A DNA stretch of 64,000 nucleotides from Enoplolaimus lenunculus (GCA_030248215.1 JASANG010004004.1:62001-126000), one strand, 5' to 3'; shown: positions 47,850 through 58,573, numbered from the stretch's first letter. Numbers and translations are program-made. Notes: generated by a model from the sequence alone, not told the origin.

Positions 47850-48170
47850 ACGAAGAGTCGATGACTCTGGACAAGAGAGTGCAACTGGGCACATTCTTTG
47901 TAGAATAGGATATCCGGCACGCGTTGGGTTTTTGCCCTACCCCCTTCATACAGAGGGGGTATATACAACCGGTGCTAACCATGGCACTTTATGTATACGG
48001 CGTCAAACATGGTCTTCTTATAGTTTAATTTAGGGTATTCGTGCGATAGCGACCCCCTCAGATCAAGGGGGTCAGCCAAATACGTAACGCCCGGTGGTAC
48101 ATTTTGTACAATGCGGGACTCCAAGAGTTGCACACTCTTGGCATTATCAACTCTTGGTAAAACCAAGCAT
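47850..48170. mobile_element. Hairpin element with ACTCTTGG arms
   Basis: The left arm GGACAAGAGAGTGCAACTGG ... GGCACGCGTTGGG ... CTACCCCC is the inverse of the right arm GGGGGTCAG ... GTAACGCCCGGTGG ... GTTGCACACTCTTGG. No coding capacity. Related pieces at 36955 and 46015. Confidence 0.65.
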
Positions 48171-48654
48171 AATTTTATACCAATCGATGCGACCGTAAAA
48201 TTAAACTTTTAGGTGATTTATTAAAAAACTGTAAATACTTGACTTGAAACCTTCTTTTTATACACTAATTATAAGAATCCGCAAATGTAATCTTGAAAAA
48301 TTAGGATTTGACCTGCACATTAGAAAATTTAGGTGTTCCACGTGTTTGAGAATTCGGCTAAATCTATCAACGAAAACATATTTGAAGCGCCGCATTTGAC
48401 TCAAATTAACATTTTATACAAAAATAGGAATTCATAAAAGTTCTCACGGGTTATTAAACAACTTTGTATGTAGCACCAAATCGCCCATGAGAAGCTCAAT
48501 CGAAATATTTCAGTTATTGACTTTGTAGACTTTTTCGAAATAAACTATTTTAATAAACCAGGCTGGTCCAGTTTTTAAACCATGAACATGTCAGTTGTGG
48601 ATTCAGAAAGTTGTGATGATGGACGCCACGTGATATATTATAGGGTTCCCGAAG

Positions 48655-48890
48655 GCCGCCGGAGAAGTGGCCGCCGGACCAGAGGCCGCCGAACAAAAGG
48701 CCGTCTGGACTAAAGGCCGTCCAGAAAAAAAACGCCTTCACAAAAGACCGGCTGGACAAAAGGCCGTCTGCACAAATTTCCGTACGAACAAAGGACCGCT
48801 TGTACAAAAAGTTGTCTGGACTCTGAACAAAACAGAGTCTGGTTTGGTTGGATAAAAAGCCGTCCGGACAAAAAACTGTCAAAAACATAC
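48655..48890. repeat. Degenerate minisatellite, unit about 17 bp
   Basis: About a dozen imperfect units of AAAAGGCCGTCTGGACA, including CGCCGGACC, GGCCGTCCAG and GACCGGCTGGAC variants. Spacing is 14-20 bp, so the array is old or slippage-prone. Open frames in it are repeat-driven. Confidence 0.75.
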
Positions 48891-49375
48891 TTGTAGTAAG
48901 ACAATTTTGAGATAATTTGATCTCATGCTTGTCGCACGGGCTCGTACAGTAAGAGGAGCCGGTCTGTGGACTGTGATCCACCTGAAGCTTTTAACCCCCG
49001 ACAAGTATTCGGCGAACTAATCGGGCTTATTGTTACAGCTGTGGTACGCAAAAACTATCAGACTGTTGGCTACCAAGCATTTCTGGAAACCACTCACAGA
49101 TTTCTGGATTTGTGAATGCTGCTTACTTTTGACTTTTCAGAATTATTCATCAATCAGAGTTGTGAAGTAATCAGTTATAATTATAGTAGTTGTAAAATTT
49201 TTGCAATAAGTAAGTGCTTACGCATGCGGTGTCAAAGTGCATGTTGTTGAATGTTTAATATATTTTTCACAAATCTCGGCTTTATACTTACAACAGTCTG
49301 CCTGTAGAGGACTTTCAACATCAGTTGTTCGTTCATACGAAAAACCATCGTTTCTAGTCAGTTGCGGTCAATTTT

Positions 49376-49669
49376 TTAACACATAAGATCTAATTTCCCT
49401 TTAATTTTGTGAGACTTGTGTGTAGTACCAGCAAGGACAGCATAGTCGGATGTGTGTTTTGAACTCAGCTGAGTTTGATTATCGAAAGGGTTTAGTCGGT
49501 TTTTATCTCGTTGACATAGGCTTGCAATTTCAAGTTTCAAAAAATTGAGATCGTTTTTGTGTCTCGTTTTAGACGCTATAGGAATATTATTGCTCAACGA
49601 GTTTTCAACAGAAACAAGATATGCTACTTGAAGGCGAAAAACATCTAATTTTTCATAAATTTGACACAT
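49376..49669 (-). CDS. Unrecognised open frame, 97 codons
   Basis: ATG to TAA, reading MCQIYEKLDVFRLQVAYLVS near the start and KSHKIKGKLDLMC at the end. The composition (Asn, Lys, Leu, Ser, helix-friendly) is protein-like. No family, no signal peptide and no splice sites could be assigned. It may be a chance frame. Equal-length frames do occur in this window inside repeats, but this one lies in none. Confidence 0.25.
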   Translation of the reverse strand: MCQIYEKLDVFRLQVAYLVSVENSLSNNIPIASKTRHKNDLNFLKLEIASLCQRDKNRLNPFDNQTQLSSKHTSDYAVLAGTTHKSHKIKGKLDLMC

Positions 49670-49989
49670 TTTTAGTATGTTTCAAATATAGTAATGATAT
49701 GAAACGAATTGGGCCAATCCAAAATTTACTCGGCCCCAATAAAACAGTATAACGTTGTTGTGACTGTAGTTATTGACAGTTTGATCGAATGTCGCAAATT
49801 TTTATTCGATGCATTTTTCAAGCCTTTTCAAATTTTGTCCGAAAAGTGTTTAAAACGCGTTTAATTTACTGTTTAATTTCTGCGGTTAAATCAGCGATAA
49901 ACCGTTCGATAGACACAAGAGTTTTTAAGATTGTGCTGTCGTATGGACTGAATTTTGGCTTGCAAAGTAAGATTTTTCAGTAGTAAAAC

Positions 49990-50222
49990 AAATCTGATAT
50001 ATTTCTGATTTTCGCAATAGGTCTCGCACATATAATCATTATATGCAGTGCAGAAGCAGGTGGGACCCCCAATGTAGAGGGCGATACAAGGTTCATCGGT
50101 GCTGGATCCGACGTTGTCCGAGTTTTCCCCCGGGTTTCTATTTTCGTCAGTTGTGTCAATATTTATTTCGGGTTCGGTAAAGTATAATTTTAAATTTGGG
50201 GACAGCAATTTTTTGATAGTTA
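49990..50222 (-). CDS. Possible exon of a Cys-rich protein
   Basis: The minus strand opens after a possible acceptor TTTCGCTCAG and runs through an acidic linker (TDENRNPGENSDNVGSS) into CIALYIGGPTCFCTAYNDYM and CETYCENQ. Five cysteines occur in 24 residues, which is unusual for random sequence. No donor of good quality follows and no family fits (Kazal-type spacing was checked and does not). Speculative. Confidence 0.25.
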
Positions 50223-50491
50223 GCAGCCTGAGCGAAACCAGCTACAATCAAGGCACATTTCAAAACGGCGCTAATTTTTGAATGAACTGGTTAAGGTGCG
50301 GAACCCTATTTGGGAGGTGGGCCCGTAAAATTGAGTGAAATAAGAATTGCCTTTCCGGTTCAAATTACATACTACTATACACCTCCCTTCGTCTCTAACC
50401 GTTTTAGGGGCTGCTTGTTACTAATAGCATATATAATTATTCTCGTTTATGAATGTAGTTTAATTTGGCGTCAATTTATGAAATTCAATAA

Positions 50492-51601
50492 ATGTTGAAA
50501 TTAGCCTATACCGTTAATTTTGCGCAAATCACGCTCGGAATTTTTGGTCAAATCGCAACTGCAGGACTGTGCAATTTTGGTCGAATCGACCGATGCTTAC
50601 ATTCTGCGTTATCTGTTGAAAATCCTGCAAATTATCAATGCAGTAACGGCGAAGCGTTTATACAATGCTTTTTAGCGCAAGCCGCTGGCGCATGTCCACC
50701 GCATACGGTCGCATCAAAAGCAAGTGAAGTATATTTTAAAAAATATCGCAAAGTTGTATTGTCAGATATGTTTTTGTCAATATTACGCGAGCTAAATTCA
50801 ACATGCTTAAAAGTAGTGAATCATCCTAAAGGCGGCAGGCGGTCTGGGCCATCTGGCGGTTCAGCAATGTCATCATCCGGTCTGAAAACGCTACTACCTC
50901 ATCGTTCAGCAGCAGGGTCAAATAGTCGAAGCTCAACACAACTGCAAACATCGTATAAACGTATCAGTGAATATCAATCGTTGTTGACTGCAAGCTGTAC
51001 AGAATCGTATCCAGTGCTCAGTTGTAAATCACGCCTTTCTGCGTTGGACCAAAGTCGCGACTACGCGTTGCAGCTTGAGTTCGACGGACAGTATCGCCAA
51101 CTGGAACTTGGACTCCGAACCGCTAGCTCATCGGCGGGTAGAACCAGATCTCGAACGGCGGCAGCGCGGAACAACCGGAGAAGGACTTCCGGTGGATATA
51201 GCGGTGGTGCTGGTGGATGTGCAACAATTGTCAACACCGTTGGTCGTTGGATACATTTTCGTCGCCGTTTGTGTGGGGTCACATCTGCGCGATGTTTATG
51301 TGTTGCGATCCGGCGAGAAAAACTTGCAACTCAACGTCATCCAGCGTGTCATTTGCCTTGTGCAACTCTGACAATGTATAATCGTGCAGCATATTCTGGC
51401 GTTAGAATGACATCATTTAGGTTGCTCAAAATATTAATGAGCCTTAGTGATTGGAAACTGAGTAGATTATTAGGTAATAATCAACAATGTAGAAGAGATT
51501 TAGTGACAATAGTAAAAGTGTTAAAACAGTCTATCCTGTTGAATATTACTGTGCTGCTGATCGCGATATTAACATGCAGCTGTAATTTATGGATAATATA
51601 G
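50492..51601 (+). CDS. Unrecognised secreted/tail-anchored Cys-rich protein
   Basis: One uninterrupted frame of 369 codons. The first 23 residues are weakly hydrophobic (NFAQITLGIFGQIATA) and could be a signal peptide. Alternatively ATCGCAACTGCAG at 50552-50564 is an acceptor and the exon starts at GACTGTGC. Residues 26-100 have spaced cysteines: LCNFGRIDRC, then CSNGEAFIQC (C-X8-C), FLAQAAGAC and LNSTC. Next come a Gly/Ser-rich linker, a basic middle part, and a second Cys group (GGCATIV to HLPCATL). The last 21 residues are strongly hydrophobic (LLNITVLLIAILTCSCNLW), as in a GPI-anchor signal or tail membrane segment. A secretion signal, Cys-rich ectodomain and hydrophobic end together suggest a surface protein. 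RGM- and GFR-alpha-like families were considered for the C-X8-C spacing but not supported. Confidence 0.45.
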   Translation: MLKLAYTVNFAQITLGIFGQIATAGLCNFGRIDRCLHSALSVENPANYQCSNGEAFIQCFLAQAAGACPPHTVASKASEVYFKKYRKVVLSDMFLSILRELNSTCLKVVNHPKGGRRSGPSGGSAMSSSGLKTLLPHRSAAGSNSRSSTQLQTSYKRISEYQSLLTASCTESYPVLSCKSRLSALDQSRDYALQLEFDGQYRQLELGLRTASSSAGRTRSRTAAARNNRRRTSGGYSGGAGGCATIVNTVGRWIHFRRRLCGVTSARCLCVAIRREKLATQRHPACHLPCATLTMYNRAAYSGVRMTSFRLLKILMSLSDWKLSRLLGNNQQCRRDLVTIVKVLKQSILLNITVLLIAILTCSCNLWII

Positions 51602-52836
51602 TAGCGAAATATATATTACTGTTCAGATGTTTCAAATAGAACAAGCAACGCCTGAAAGGGGAATAGTGACGGAAGTTCTTGCTAGTCATAGTGCTAGGTA
51701 CTCTGAAGGATTTCAAATTTACGTATGTTAAAATATTAAATTGCTCGGCAAACGCGTGGGTATGCAAATTTTACGTATCTGCCGGCAATCTAACTTGGGC
51801 GAATTGAAGAACTGATTTTGAAATAAAAACGGTTTGGAAAGTATTGATTTTGTGTCCGCAAAATAAAATGGACTCAAATTGTTTTATTGAACTCAAATGC
51901 AGTGTCGTTCGACGTAATCGTTTATGCCTGGTGTATCTGTTTGGTCCTCGCATATCCATACGAGTAAAACTGATCATTTAGCTACAGAGCCATATGAATA
52001 TATAAAACATTGCAAAAAATTTGAAGATGTTTTAGTTCACGTTAAACGTGGACCGTGGCAGTAGTAAAAACCTCTTAAATTGAAACCAGGCCCAGTGCCC
52101 ATCTAGAATATTCTGTTGCTGCCGCCTTTTGAGGGAATTAGCTTGTGTCAATTTCTTAACCCGGAGAAATTGACCGGCTACTTCGTCATGGATAAAATGG
52201 TCAAGGCTAATTATTTCAGGCGTAGAGGAGAAATTGACGTGGAGACAAATTTAGACTATGAAACCATCAAATGCTATCACACGACCCAAATTGAAAGTGT
52301 TTTTGTCAGTATTTGTGAGTCACACCTCAAAGATGTCACGGCACCCCTTGGATATCTCAGCAATCATTTATGTTAGCTCATATTGACAACAAAATAATTG
52401 CTCAGTGGTGTCATACTGTCATCAAGTATCAGTTTTATGCTCAAAATCACTATGCTTTCACACTCCAACCAAATTTGCTGGAAGCACCGTTTTCTTGATT
52501 TATAATCTTTTTGTATGGATAGTTAGACTCCTACCAACATGAATAGTAACGGGCGGAGGCAAATCCAGAAATGTTCAGGCGTCTCCACAGGTTTTAGTCA
52601 ATTGAATCAAATGCGATATTTTGATTTGAGGCACATTCTATCACTGAAAACCTTTGACTAGCACCATGTTTCGATTTCATAAATGTTAAAAAGTTTTATT
52701 TCGCCGTTAGCATGCAATTTGAATCCTGGCTTGATATTTATGCAAAATAAATATTTATCATTTTTGAAAGCGCTAAATATACAAACCGTGCAGCTAGCAG
52801 CAGCGTTAGCAGAATTGGTACTACCTATAAAGGGTT
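51602..52836. other. Non-coding, one doubtful frame
   Basis: A plus-strand frame at 52116-52376 (KLTGYFVMDKMVKANYF) has no recognised domain and no clear splice sites. No repeat recognised. Confidence 0.3.
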
Positions 52837-53035
52837 GGGCCCATGTATAGAACAGGTCTCTCTTAATTTCCCGGGTAATATCCCAATTTCCCAAAATCCT
52901 AATTTCCCCGGTAATATCCGAATTTCCTAAAATAGCAATATTCCTAGATTCCCGGGTAATATCCCAATTTCCCAAACTAGCAGAATCACGGGTCATACGC
53001 CAATTTTTCTTGCGGAATCCAAATATCCTGGGAAA
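52837..53035. repeat. AATTTCCCGGG array behind a GGCCCATGTATAG end
   Basis: It begins GGGCCCATGTATAGAACAGG, the end sequence of the hAT-like MITEs at 14277 and 29990. It then switches into AATTTCCCGGGTAATATCCC units instead of CCTAAG repeats. No matching right end was found. Confidence 0.6.
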
Positions 53036-53749
53036 AGTTAAGGTGTATACTTAGGTTCGGGCGTAAAGCTTGACGGAACCACAGACAGACGGAAGCAAGA
53101 AAGATTTGCCCCTTTGTAGCCAAATTGACACATTTGATTCCCCCGCACTGGAGAAACTCGCTGACATACAAACATTGTCTTTAATTGCGTTTTCAAGGGG
53201 CTGTCGACCCCCAAACCCCACGCAAAGCAACTCTTTGTTTGAGCAAAATTTTTTGACTGTGTTTTTGCAGTTTAAGTGTGAGAACCGCTTTGCGGGGGGC
53301 TTGGGCCTCATCCTGCTTAGGGTCCCTTAAAATTGCGAGAGGGGGGCTCAGGACGGCTGCAGCCCCCTGAGAACGTAATTGATAAACGAGTCTATGTGGA
53401 GAATGGAAGGTTTTATCTCGGGAAGTTGTTTTTATTGTGGTCCCAAATGTGTTGTGCCCCTCTAAACCCCCCACACACTAGGCAATTTACGTTTATATTG
53501 ATATTGTATTAAACACTGTGATTGTGGTGTATTTTTCAAAATTACAATACCACAAAGAGTGCATTTCGCCCAGGGACGTTGCCGGGATTTGGTTTCCGAT
53601 GGGTAACCTAATTTTTCAGCGCAAAACCTCAACATATCATTTAAATTATATGAGAATTGTAAAATAAAATTTACGGCAAACATGTGAGTACTTTAACGGA
53701 AAATTTCATCGGACCCGTAAAGTGATGGGTTATCAAAATTTTATTTTTC
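53036..53749. other. Non-coding, GC-rich repeat debris
   Basis: GGGGCTGTCGACCCCCAAAC, GCGAGAGGGGGGCTCAGGAC and CAGGGACGTTGCCGGGATTT look like ends of degraded DNA elements. No gene recognised. Confidence 0.35.
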
Positions 53750-54260
53750 CAAAGTCCTAAATATGCCGAGAAAAAAGGCTGCGCCCAAAACGCAATTTAC
53801 CGGGTAAAATCCCGAGCTAAAAAGGCTGCGCCCAAAATGCCAATTTTCCGGGTTATATATCTTAATTTCTCAAAATCCAAATTTCCCAAAATCCCGGGCG
53901 AAAAAGCTACGCCCAAAATCGCATTTTATTTTACCGTGTTTGCCGAAATTCTAATTTCGCAGGTTATATCTTAATTTCTCAAAATCCAAATTTCCCAAAA
54001 TCCCGAGCGAAAAAGGCTGCGCCCAAAATCGCAGTTTCCCATTCCAAAATCCCGAGCGAAAAAGGCTGCTCCCAAAATCGCAGTCTCCCATCCCAATATT
54101 GGAATTTCCCAAAATTCCAATTTCCCGGGTAATATCCAAATTTTCCAAAATCCCAATTTCCGAAAATCCCGAGCGAAAGAGGCTGCGCCCAAAATTCCAA
54201 TTTCCCGGCTAATATCCAATTTCCAAAAGTCCGAATTTTCCGGGTAATACCTGCGGATTT
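53750..54260. repeat. AATTTCCCGGG / CGAGCGAAAAAGGCTGCGCC array
   Basis: At least ten units combine AATTTCCCAAAATCCC, GAGCGAAAAAGGCTGCGCCC and AATATCC in variable order. There is no fixed period, so modules seem shuffled rather than tandemly copied. Confidence 0.7.
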
Positions 54261-54861
54261 TGAGAGGGTCCTCTTCATTGCGTAAGCCACGGGTTTGTGG
54301 AGCGCGATTTGCAAGTTTTCAGATACCATCAATAGTTCTAATAGTCAGATATTCAAACTGCTAAATTTCGCAACACAGCAGCTGTCCTCGACCATCAAAT
54401 GTGTGTAATACATGACTACAAAACCGATTTGACCCGGATTTAAATTTTTTAAACTCGCCAGTTGTGTTTCTACAAATTTTGGTTAAGACGAAAACAATGT
54501 ATGTACTGATGCGGCTGCTAATACCAATGAATTTTTTCTGCAAGGACATCACACAAAAATATTGGTTCTAAAAATTATATTTAGCAAATTGTAAATTTAT
54601 TTATGCTGTATCTGCAGTCGAAAAAAATTTATTTAGTAATTTGGTGATCGATGCCCTTTTCCCATTTCGAAATTTTTCCCTCTTATTTGCATCGAATTGT
54701 AGTATAAAAACCTTTCATTTTAACGTTAAGACATTGTTTGAAAGCTTCTGATTTACTGAAGCGAAAGGTTATCTTCAGTTTATGTTTTTTAATAAAGTGT
54801 ATTAACCGGTATAGCCTCATGCGAGTACAGCTCAACTTTCTAAACGGGACATGGCTTAATT
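54261..54861. other. Non-coding, nothing recognised
   Basis: Ordinary AT-rich sequence between two repeat arrays. Confidence 0.3.
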
Positions 54862-55040
54862 GGTCCATGTATAGAACAGGTCCGTTCCAATTGCCCGGGT
54901 ATTAATATCCCAATTTCCCAAAAATCGCAATTTTACGGGTACTATCTAAATTTCCCAAAATCACAATATCCAGTGTAAAACATGCCATTTTCTTATCCCG
55001 GGAAATTTCCCAATTTTTCTTGTGAAATCCAATTTTTTTG
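54862..55040. repeat. AATTTCCCGGG array behind GGTCCATGTATAG
   Basis: GGTCCATGTATAGAACAGGT opens it, as at 52837, then CCAATTTCCCAAAAATCGC-type units follow. Confidence 0.6.
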
Positions 55041-55069
55041 AAAAAATCTGAATCGGCTATAGTTTAAGG

Positions 55070-55200
55070 TTTTAGGTTCATACTCAAGCTGCTAGGATTA
55101 ATGTCAACCTCAAGCTTTAGGCTATCCAGAGGTTTAGGGTTAGGCTCTGGTTTAGGCTTAAACTTAGTTTAAGCAAAGGCTAATGTTTAGGTGTAGTCTT
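55070..55200. repeat. TTAGGC-like degenerate run
   Basis: GGTTTAGGGTTAGGCTCTGG, TTTAGGCTTAAACTTAG and similar. It lies directly between two AATTTCCCGGG arrays, so both core types occur side by side here. Confidence 0.5.
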
Positions 55201-55224
55201 GGGTTTGGAGCAGGCTTGAAGATT

Positions 55225-55985
55225 CACTAGACTAATTTCCCAGGTAATGCCCTGTTTCCCGAAATCCCGAGCGAAAATGGCTGCGCCCAAAATCCCAATT
55301 TCCCGGGTATCCGAATTTCCCAAAATCACAATTTCCCGGGTAATATATCAATTTCCCAAAATCCCGACTTCCCGGGTATTATCTCAATTTTCCAAAATCC
55401 AAATTTCCCAAAATCCCGAGCGAAAAACGCTGCGCCCAAAATCCCAATTTCCCGTGTAAATATCCCAACTTGCCAAAATCCAAATTTCCCAAAAACTCGA
55501 GCGAGAAACTCTGCACCCATAACCAATTAAATTGCTATTTCGGGCACCTTTTTCGCTCGAGATTTTGGGAATTCGGGATATTACCCAGGAAATTGGGATT
55601 TTGGTAAATTCGGATATTACCCGGGAAATTGGGATATTGGGAAATTAGGATTCTGCTGGGAAACTATGATTTTGACGCCGCCGGGAAATTGCGATTCTCG
55701 GCACAACCTTTTTCGCTCAGGATTTCGGGAAATTGAGATGTTGCGAAATTCGGATAATAAATGGAAAATTGGGATGTTAGTAAATTAGGATTGTGCAGGG
55801 AAATTGTGATTTTTTGCGCAACTTTTTCGCTCAGGAATTTGGGAAATTGTGATTTCGGGTGCAAACTTTTTCGCTCGGGATTTTGGGAAATTGGTAATAT
55901 TAACCCGGGAAACTGGGATTTTGGGAAATTTGGATCTTGCCCGCGAAATTACGATTCTGCCTACGCCGGGAAATTGCGAACTTAA
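55225..55985. repeat. Two opposed AATTTCCCGGG arrays
   Basis: 55225-55530 reads CCAATTTCCCGGGTAATAT-type units. From 55545 the same units appear in reverse orientation (GGGAAATTGGGATATTGGGA) to 55985. The pair forms a large imperfect inverted repeat with the switch near 55535. Confidence 0.7.
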
Positions 55986-56146
55986 TGTGAGAAGGGGTTA
56001 ATCTGGCCGTGGACTTTATGTGATACCATGAGAAGGAAAACTTTGAGTTGCAAGGTACTAGGAATTGTAAGTGTGGATCTACAAGTACAATTTTTCTACT
56101 ACCCTCTATCGATACGAAATGTAATTTTGCACTTGTTTAGGTTGCA

Positions 56147-56348
56147 AGTGCGATCCTTTCGTGTTTCGTTGAACGGCGCCACAGGCCGGTTTTCAGACTT
56201 GAACTGGGAGCAACCTTTGAGTGAAGGACCAGACGTAATTTTTATAACTGATATAAATTTATTTCACACATACACTGATCCCGATCGGAAAGGGCCGTTT
56301 CCCTGGCCCTCTTTTGGTACGCACCTACCTCGTTATAACAATATTTGA
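56147..56348 (+). CDS. Possible terminal exon of unknown gene
   Basis: After CACTTGTTTAG a frame runs 67 codons: VRSFRVSLNGATGRF, then PDVIFITDINLFHTYTDPD and PFPWPSFGTHLPRYNNI before TGA. The Pro/Trp/Phe content and even codon use look coding. TGTTTATTTTTT follows. No domain was recognised, and an upstream exon was not found. Confidence 0.25.
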
Positions 56349-57085
56349 GCTGTTTATTTTTTCCCAGCACGTTAACCGTGCAATTACCGAATCTACCAAG
56401 GAAACGATGCGAAGTACAGCAGCTCGAATAATTGAACCAATCACAGTAAAATTCTGATATTGTATACTTGAATTTTATTGGTTACTTTACAAGAAATACC
56501 AGTTCAGTAGTGTATTGAACTGTATAGCTGTAATCTGATTGGATAGAATTCAAAATGTGTACAAGTTAGTGATGCACAAAACGTATCGTATTCGCTCGCT
56601 GTTAATATGTTGCTTTTTAGTTTGTGTGTGTTAGAGATATCACAAAATTTGCTTTTAGTTGTAGTTTTGACTATGAAGTTTTGTGTTAATTTTTTCTGGT
56701 TTGCTAGGCTTGCTTTGGATAAGGCCACTAGCGAGGTCGCCTTGTTAGAAGGTGCTAAATATTTTTAGGGGGAGCAAAACACGGAGTTTTGATGACTAAC
56801 AGGCAAGGTTGAAACTTTTCTGGGGGATTTTTCAGGGTGAGGGTTGAGCCTCACTGGTTCCCTTCAGGTTGCGGGCCCGCTTTGGGTCCGGAAATCTTTG
56901 AAGGACAGGGCTCTGTTGCTGTTTTGGCATATAATCTTGCAACAACCGACTGGGTGGCTTCCGTTTCTTTTCGCCTTGGTCTTGGTGCGTGTGTAGAAAA
57001 TCTGAACAGAGGCATCAGAAATTTTAAGGGGGAACTTGAAGTTTTACCAAAACCGTACTCTAGCCGATTCGTTTAGTTTCAGATT
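56349..57085. other. Non-coding, nothing firm
   Basis: A plus-strand frame of 79 codons at 56837 (LGLGACVENLNRG) is not assignable. Confidence 0.3.
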
Positions 57086-57300
57086 AGGGTCCATATTCTC
57101 AAATGTGTATAGCAACTATAATCAGTTACTAATAGGTTATCAAACTCACTAACTGTAGCAGTTGTTGAGCTAAAAATTGGTACAGGAGCAGAGCAAACCA
57201 TATGCGAAAAATTGCTGAATTTTGAGCCTGAAGCATTAACTGGTTCGAAAGTTACAAGACTATCGCCAACTTGTGGACATCCACCTTTCGACCCCCAAGT
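57086..57300. mobile_element. MITE with GGGCCCATATTCTCAAATG ends, copy 2
   Basis: It starts AGGGTCCATATTCTCAAATG and continues ATAGCAACTATAATCAGTTA. The right side keeps GGTTCGAAAGTTACAAGACT, collinear with 33069-33290, but the terminal inverse is lost. Confidence 0.5.
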
Positions 57301-57426
57301 ACAAAACAAACGCTTCGCGAAACTCCGAGCTTCGCTCGGAGTTTCGCTTCGCTCAATTACTTTAATTAAAAAATTATTTTGAAAGCACTTCTGGTCTGGG
57401 CATTTTTTTGTAAATTTCGTAACACT

Positions 57427-57545
57427 TAGGGTGTCGCTATACTTTTGATGATGTCCGGCACCACGCGTGTTACATGCGTATACCGGATCTTGACGGACGG
57501 TGATGTACGACGCCGCACGACAATTATGTAGTGCAACTTTTTGTT
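57427..57545. mobile_element. Small MITE with CTATACT ends, copy 2
   Basis: AGGGTGTCGCTATACTTTTG faces ACAATTATGTAGTGCAACTT. The centre GATCTTGACGGACGGTGATG relates to copy 1 at 47356. Confidence 0.5.
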
Positions 57546-58034
57546 ACATCTCGGTCTGAGTTTTCCGAATATTCCGGCTATTTTCAAAGCAAAATTCCGT
57601 GTCCGAGTTTTCAATTTTAAATATTGCAACTCTAAAAAGTATACGAAAAGTTAGGGACTAGCGTCTTGTCTGCAGTTGTTGCTTAAGTAGTTCAATTATT
57701 ACCGCTCACTTTGTCTATATTTTTCTTTCAGTACATATCAAAAATAACGCTATTCCAACAAGTACATGCATATTTACCATACTACGTATTGCTAGTAGAT
57801 TTTTACCTAATCGTCTAATTATGCTTTGGGTTGTTGATTCTTGTGGTTTATCGCACCGACGTTAAACCGCCGTTTGCTAATCGAACAACTTCGTGTGAAT
57901 ATTTTTTATCCACTGTACAGAATTTATTGATTTTATTGTATTTGGCTTCGCTCATTTGAACTATCGGAATCACTGTGGTTGCTATATAATCGTAATTCGT
58001 ATATAATTCATTGATTTTTGTGCCAAATAGTAAA
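57546..58034. other. Upstream flank of the EGF gene
   Basis: Presumed promoter and 5' UTR of the gene starting at 58035. No TATA box or known motif could be picked out with confidence in this AT-rich stretch. Confidence 0.35.
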
Positions 58035-58149
58035 ATGTTTATCAGTCGCTGCTCTGTAATGTTGGACTTTAAACAACGTGGTTGGCTATTTCGGCAGCTA
58101 GTAATTGCAGCTTTGATTATCGTGTTTTCGGTTACTGTTCAGGCTCAAG
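58035..58149 (+). CDS. EGF-repeat protein (Notch-like?), exon 1: signal peptide
   Basis: ATG 58035 opens a 38-codon frame ending in a strong GTAAGTG donor, phase 1. The protein starts MFISRCSVMLDFKQRGW and continues into QLVIAALIIVFSVTVQAQ: a basic stretch, a hydrophobic core and a small-residue cleavage site (VQA before Q). This is a textbook signal peptide with a long n-region; the in-frame Met9 could be an alternative start. The next exon joins in phase and starts an EGF domain, so the mature protein begins about QDIQTC. The gene continues off the right edge. Confidence 0.7.
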
Positions 58150-58172
58150 GTAAGTGTTGTTTAGCTATTTTA

Positions 58173-58565
58173 CAGAGTGCTACCTGAATTCGTGTTCTTG
58201 CCGGAACTCCTGTAACAATTCAATTCGTGTTCCTGTTCCTGTTGTTTCATTCAATAATGCAGGAACCGGAATTCTCACGGTTCTGTGGCAAATTATTTCT
58301 AAACATTTAAATATTGGAAACGTTGTCTTTGAAAAATCGTCATTTTGAAAAGAGTGTTTTTGTGATTAGTTCGATTTTGTTAATAGACTTTCTCTGATCT
58401 GTTTTCGCAAAACACGGTGATGAAATAGCTGAAAATTCTCTTAAGCCATTGTTTGGCAAATATTGTAATGAGTCCAACGATAATTCGGTGACGAAAATTT
58501 TTCAAATTCCGGTTCCAGTTCTCCTGTTCCTGTTCCGACAAAACTTAGTTCCTGTTGCAACCATG
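58173..58565. mobile_element. hAT-like MITE with GTTCCT interior, in intron 1
   Basis: It begins CAGAGTGCTACCTGAATTCG and ends TTCCTGTTGCAACCATG. Both flanks are CTATTTTA (58165-58172, 58566-58573), an exact 8-bp duplication. Subterminal regions are runs of GTTCCT/AGGAAC units. It starts only 23 bp after the splice donor. Confidence 0.72.
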
Positions 58566-58573
58566 CTATTTTA

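Noticed and set aside
48550-48981. 143-codon minus-strand frame with repeated F-V-R-x residues
   Set aside because: It is read through the 17-bp minisatellite, and its repetition explains the open frame.
51075-51371. Alternative frame with VDIAVVLVDVQQLSTPLVVG overlapping the 369-codon frame
   Set aside because: It has no ATG start, lies inside a longer uninterrupted frame, and the longer frame ends in a sensible hydrophobic tail.
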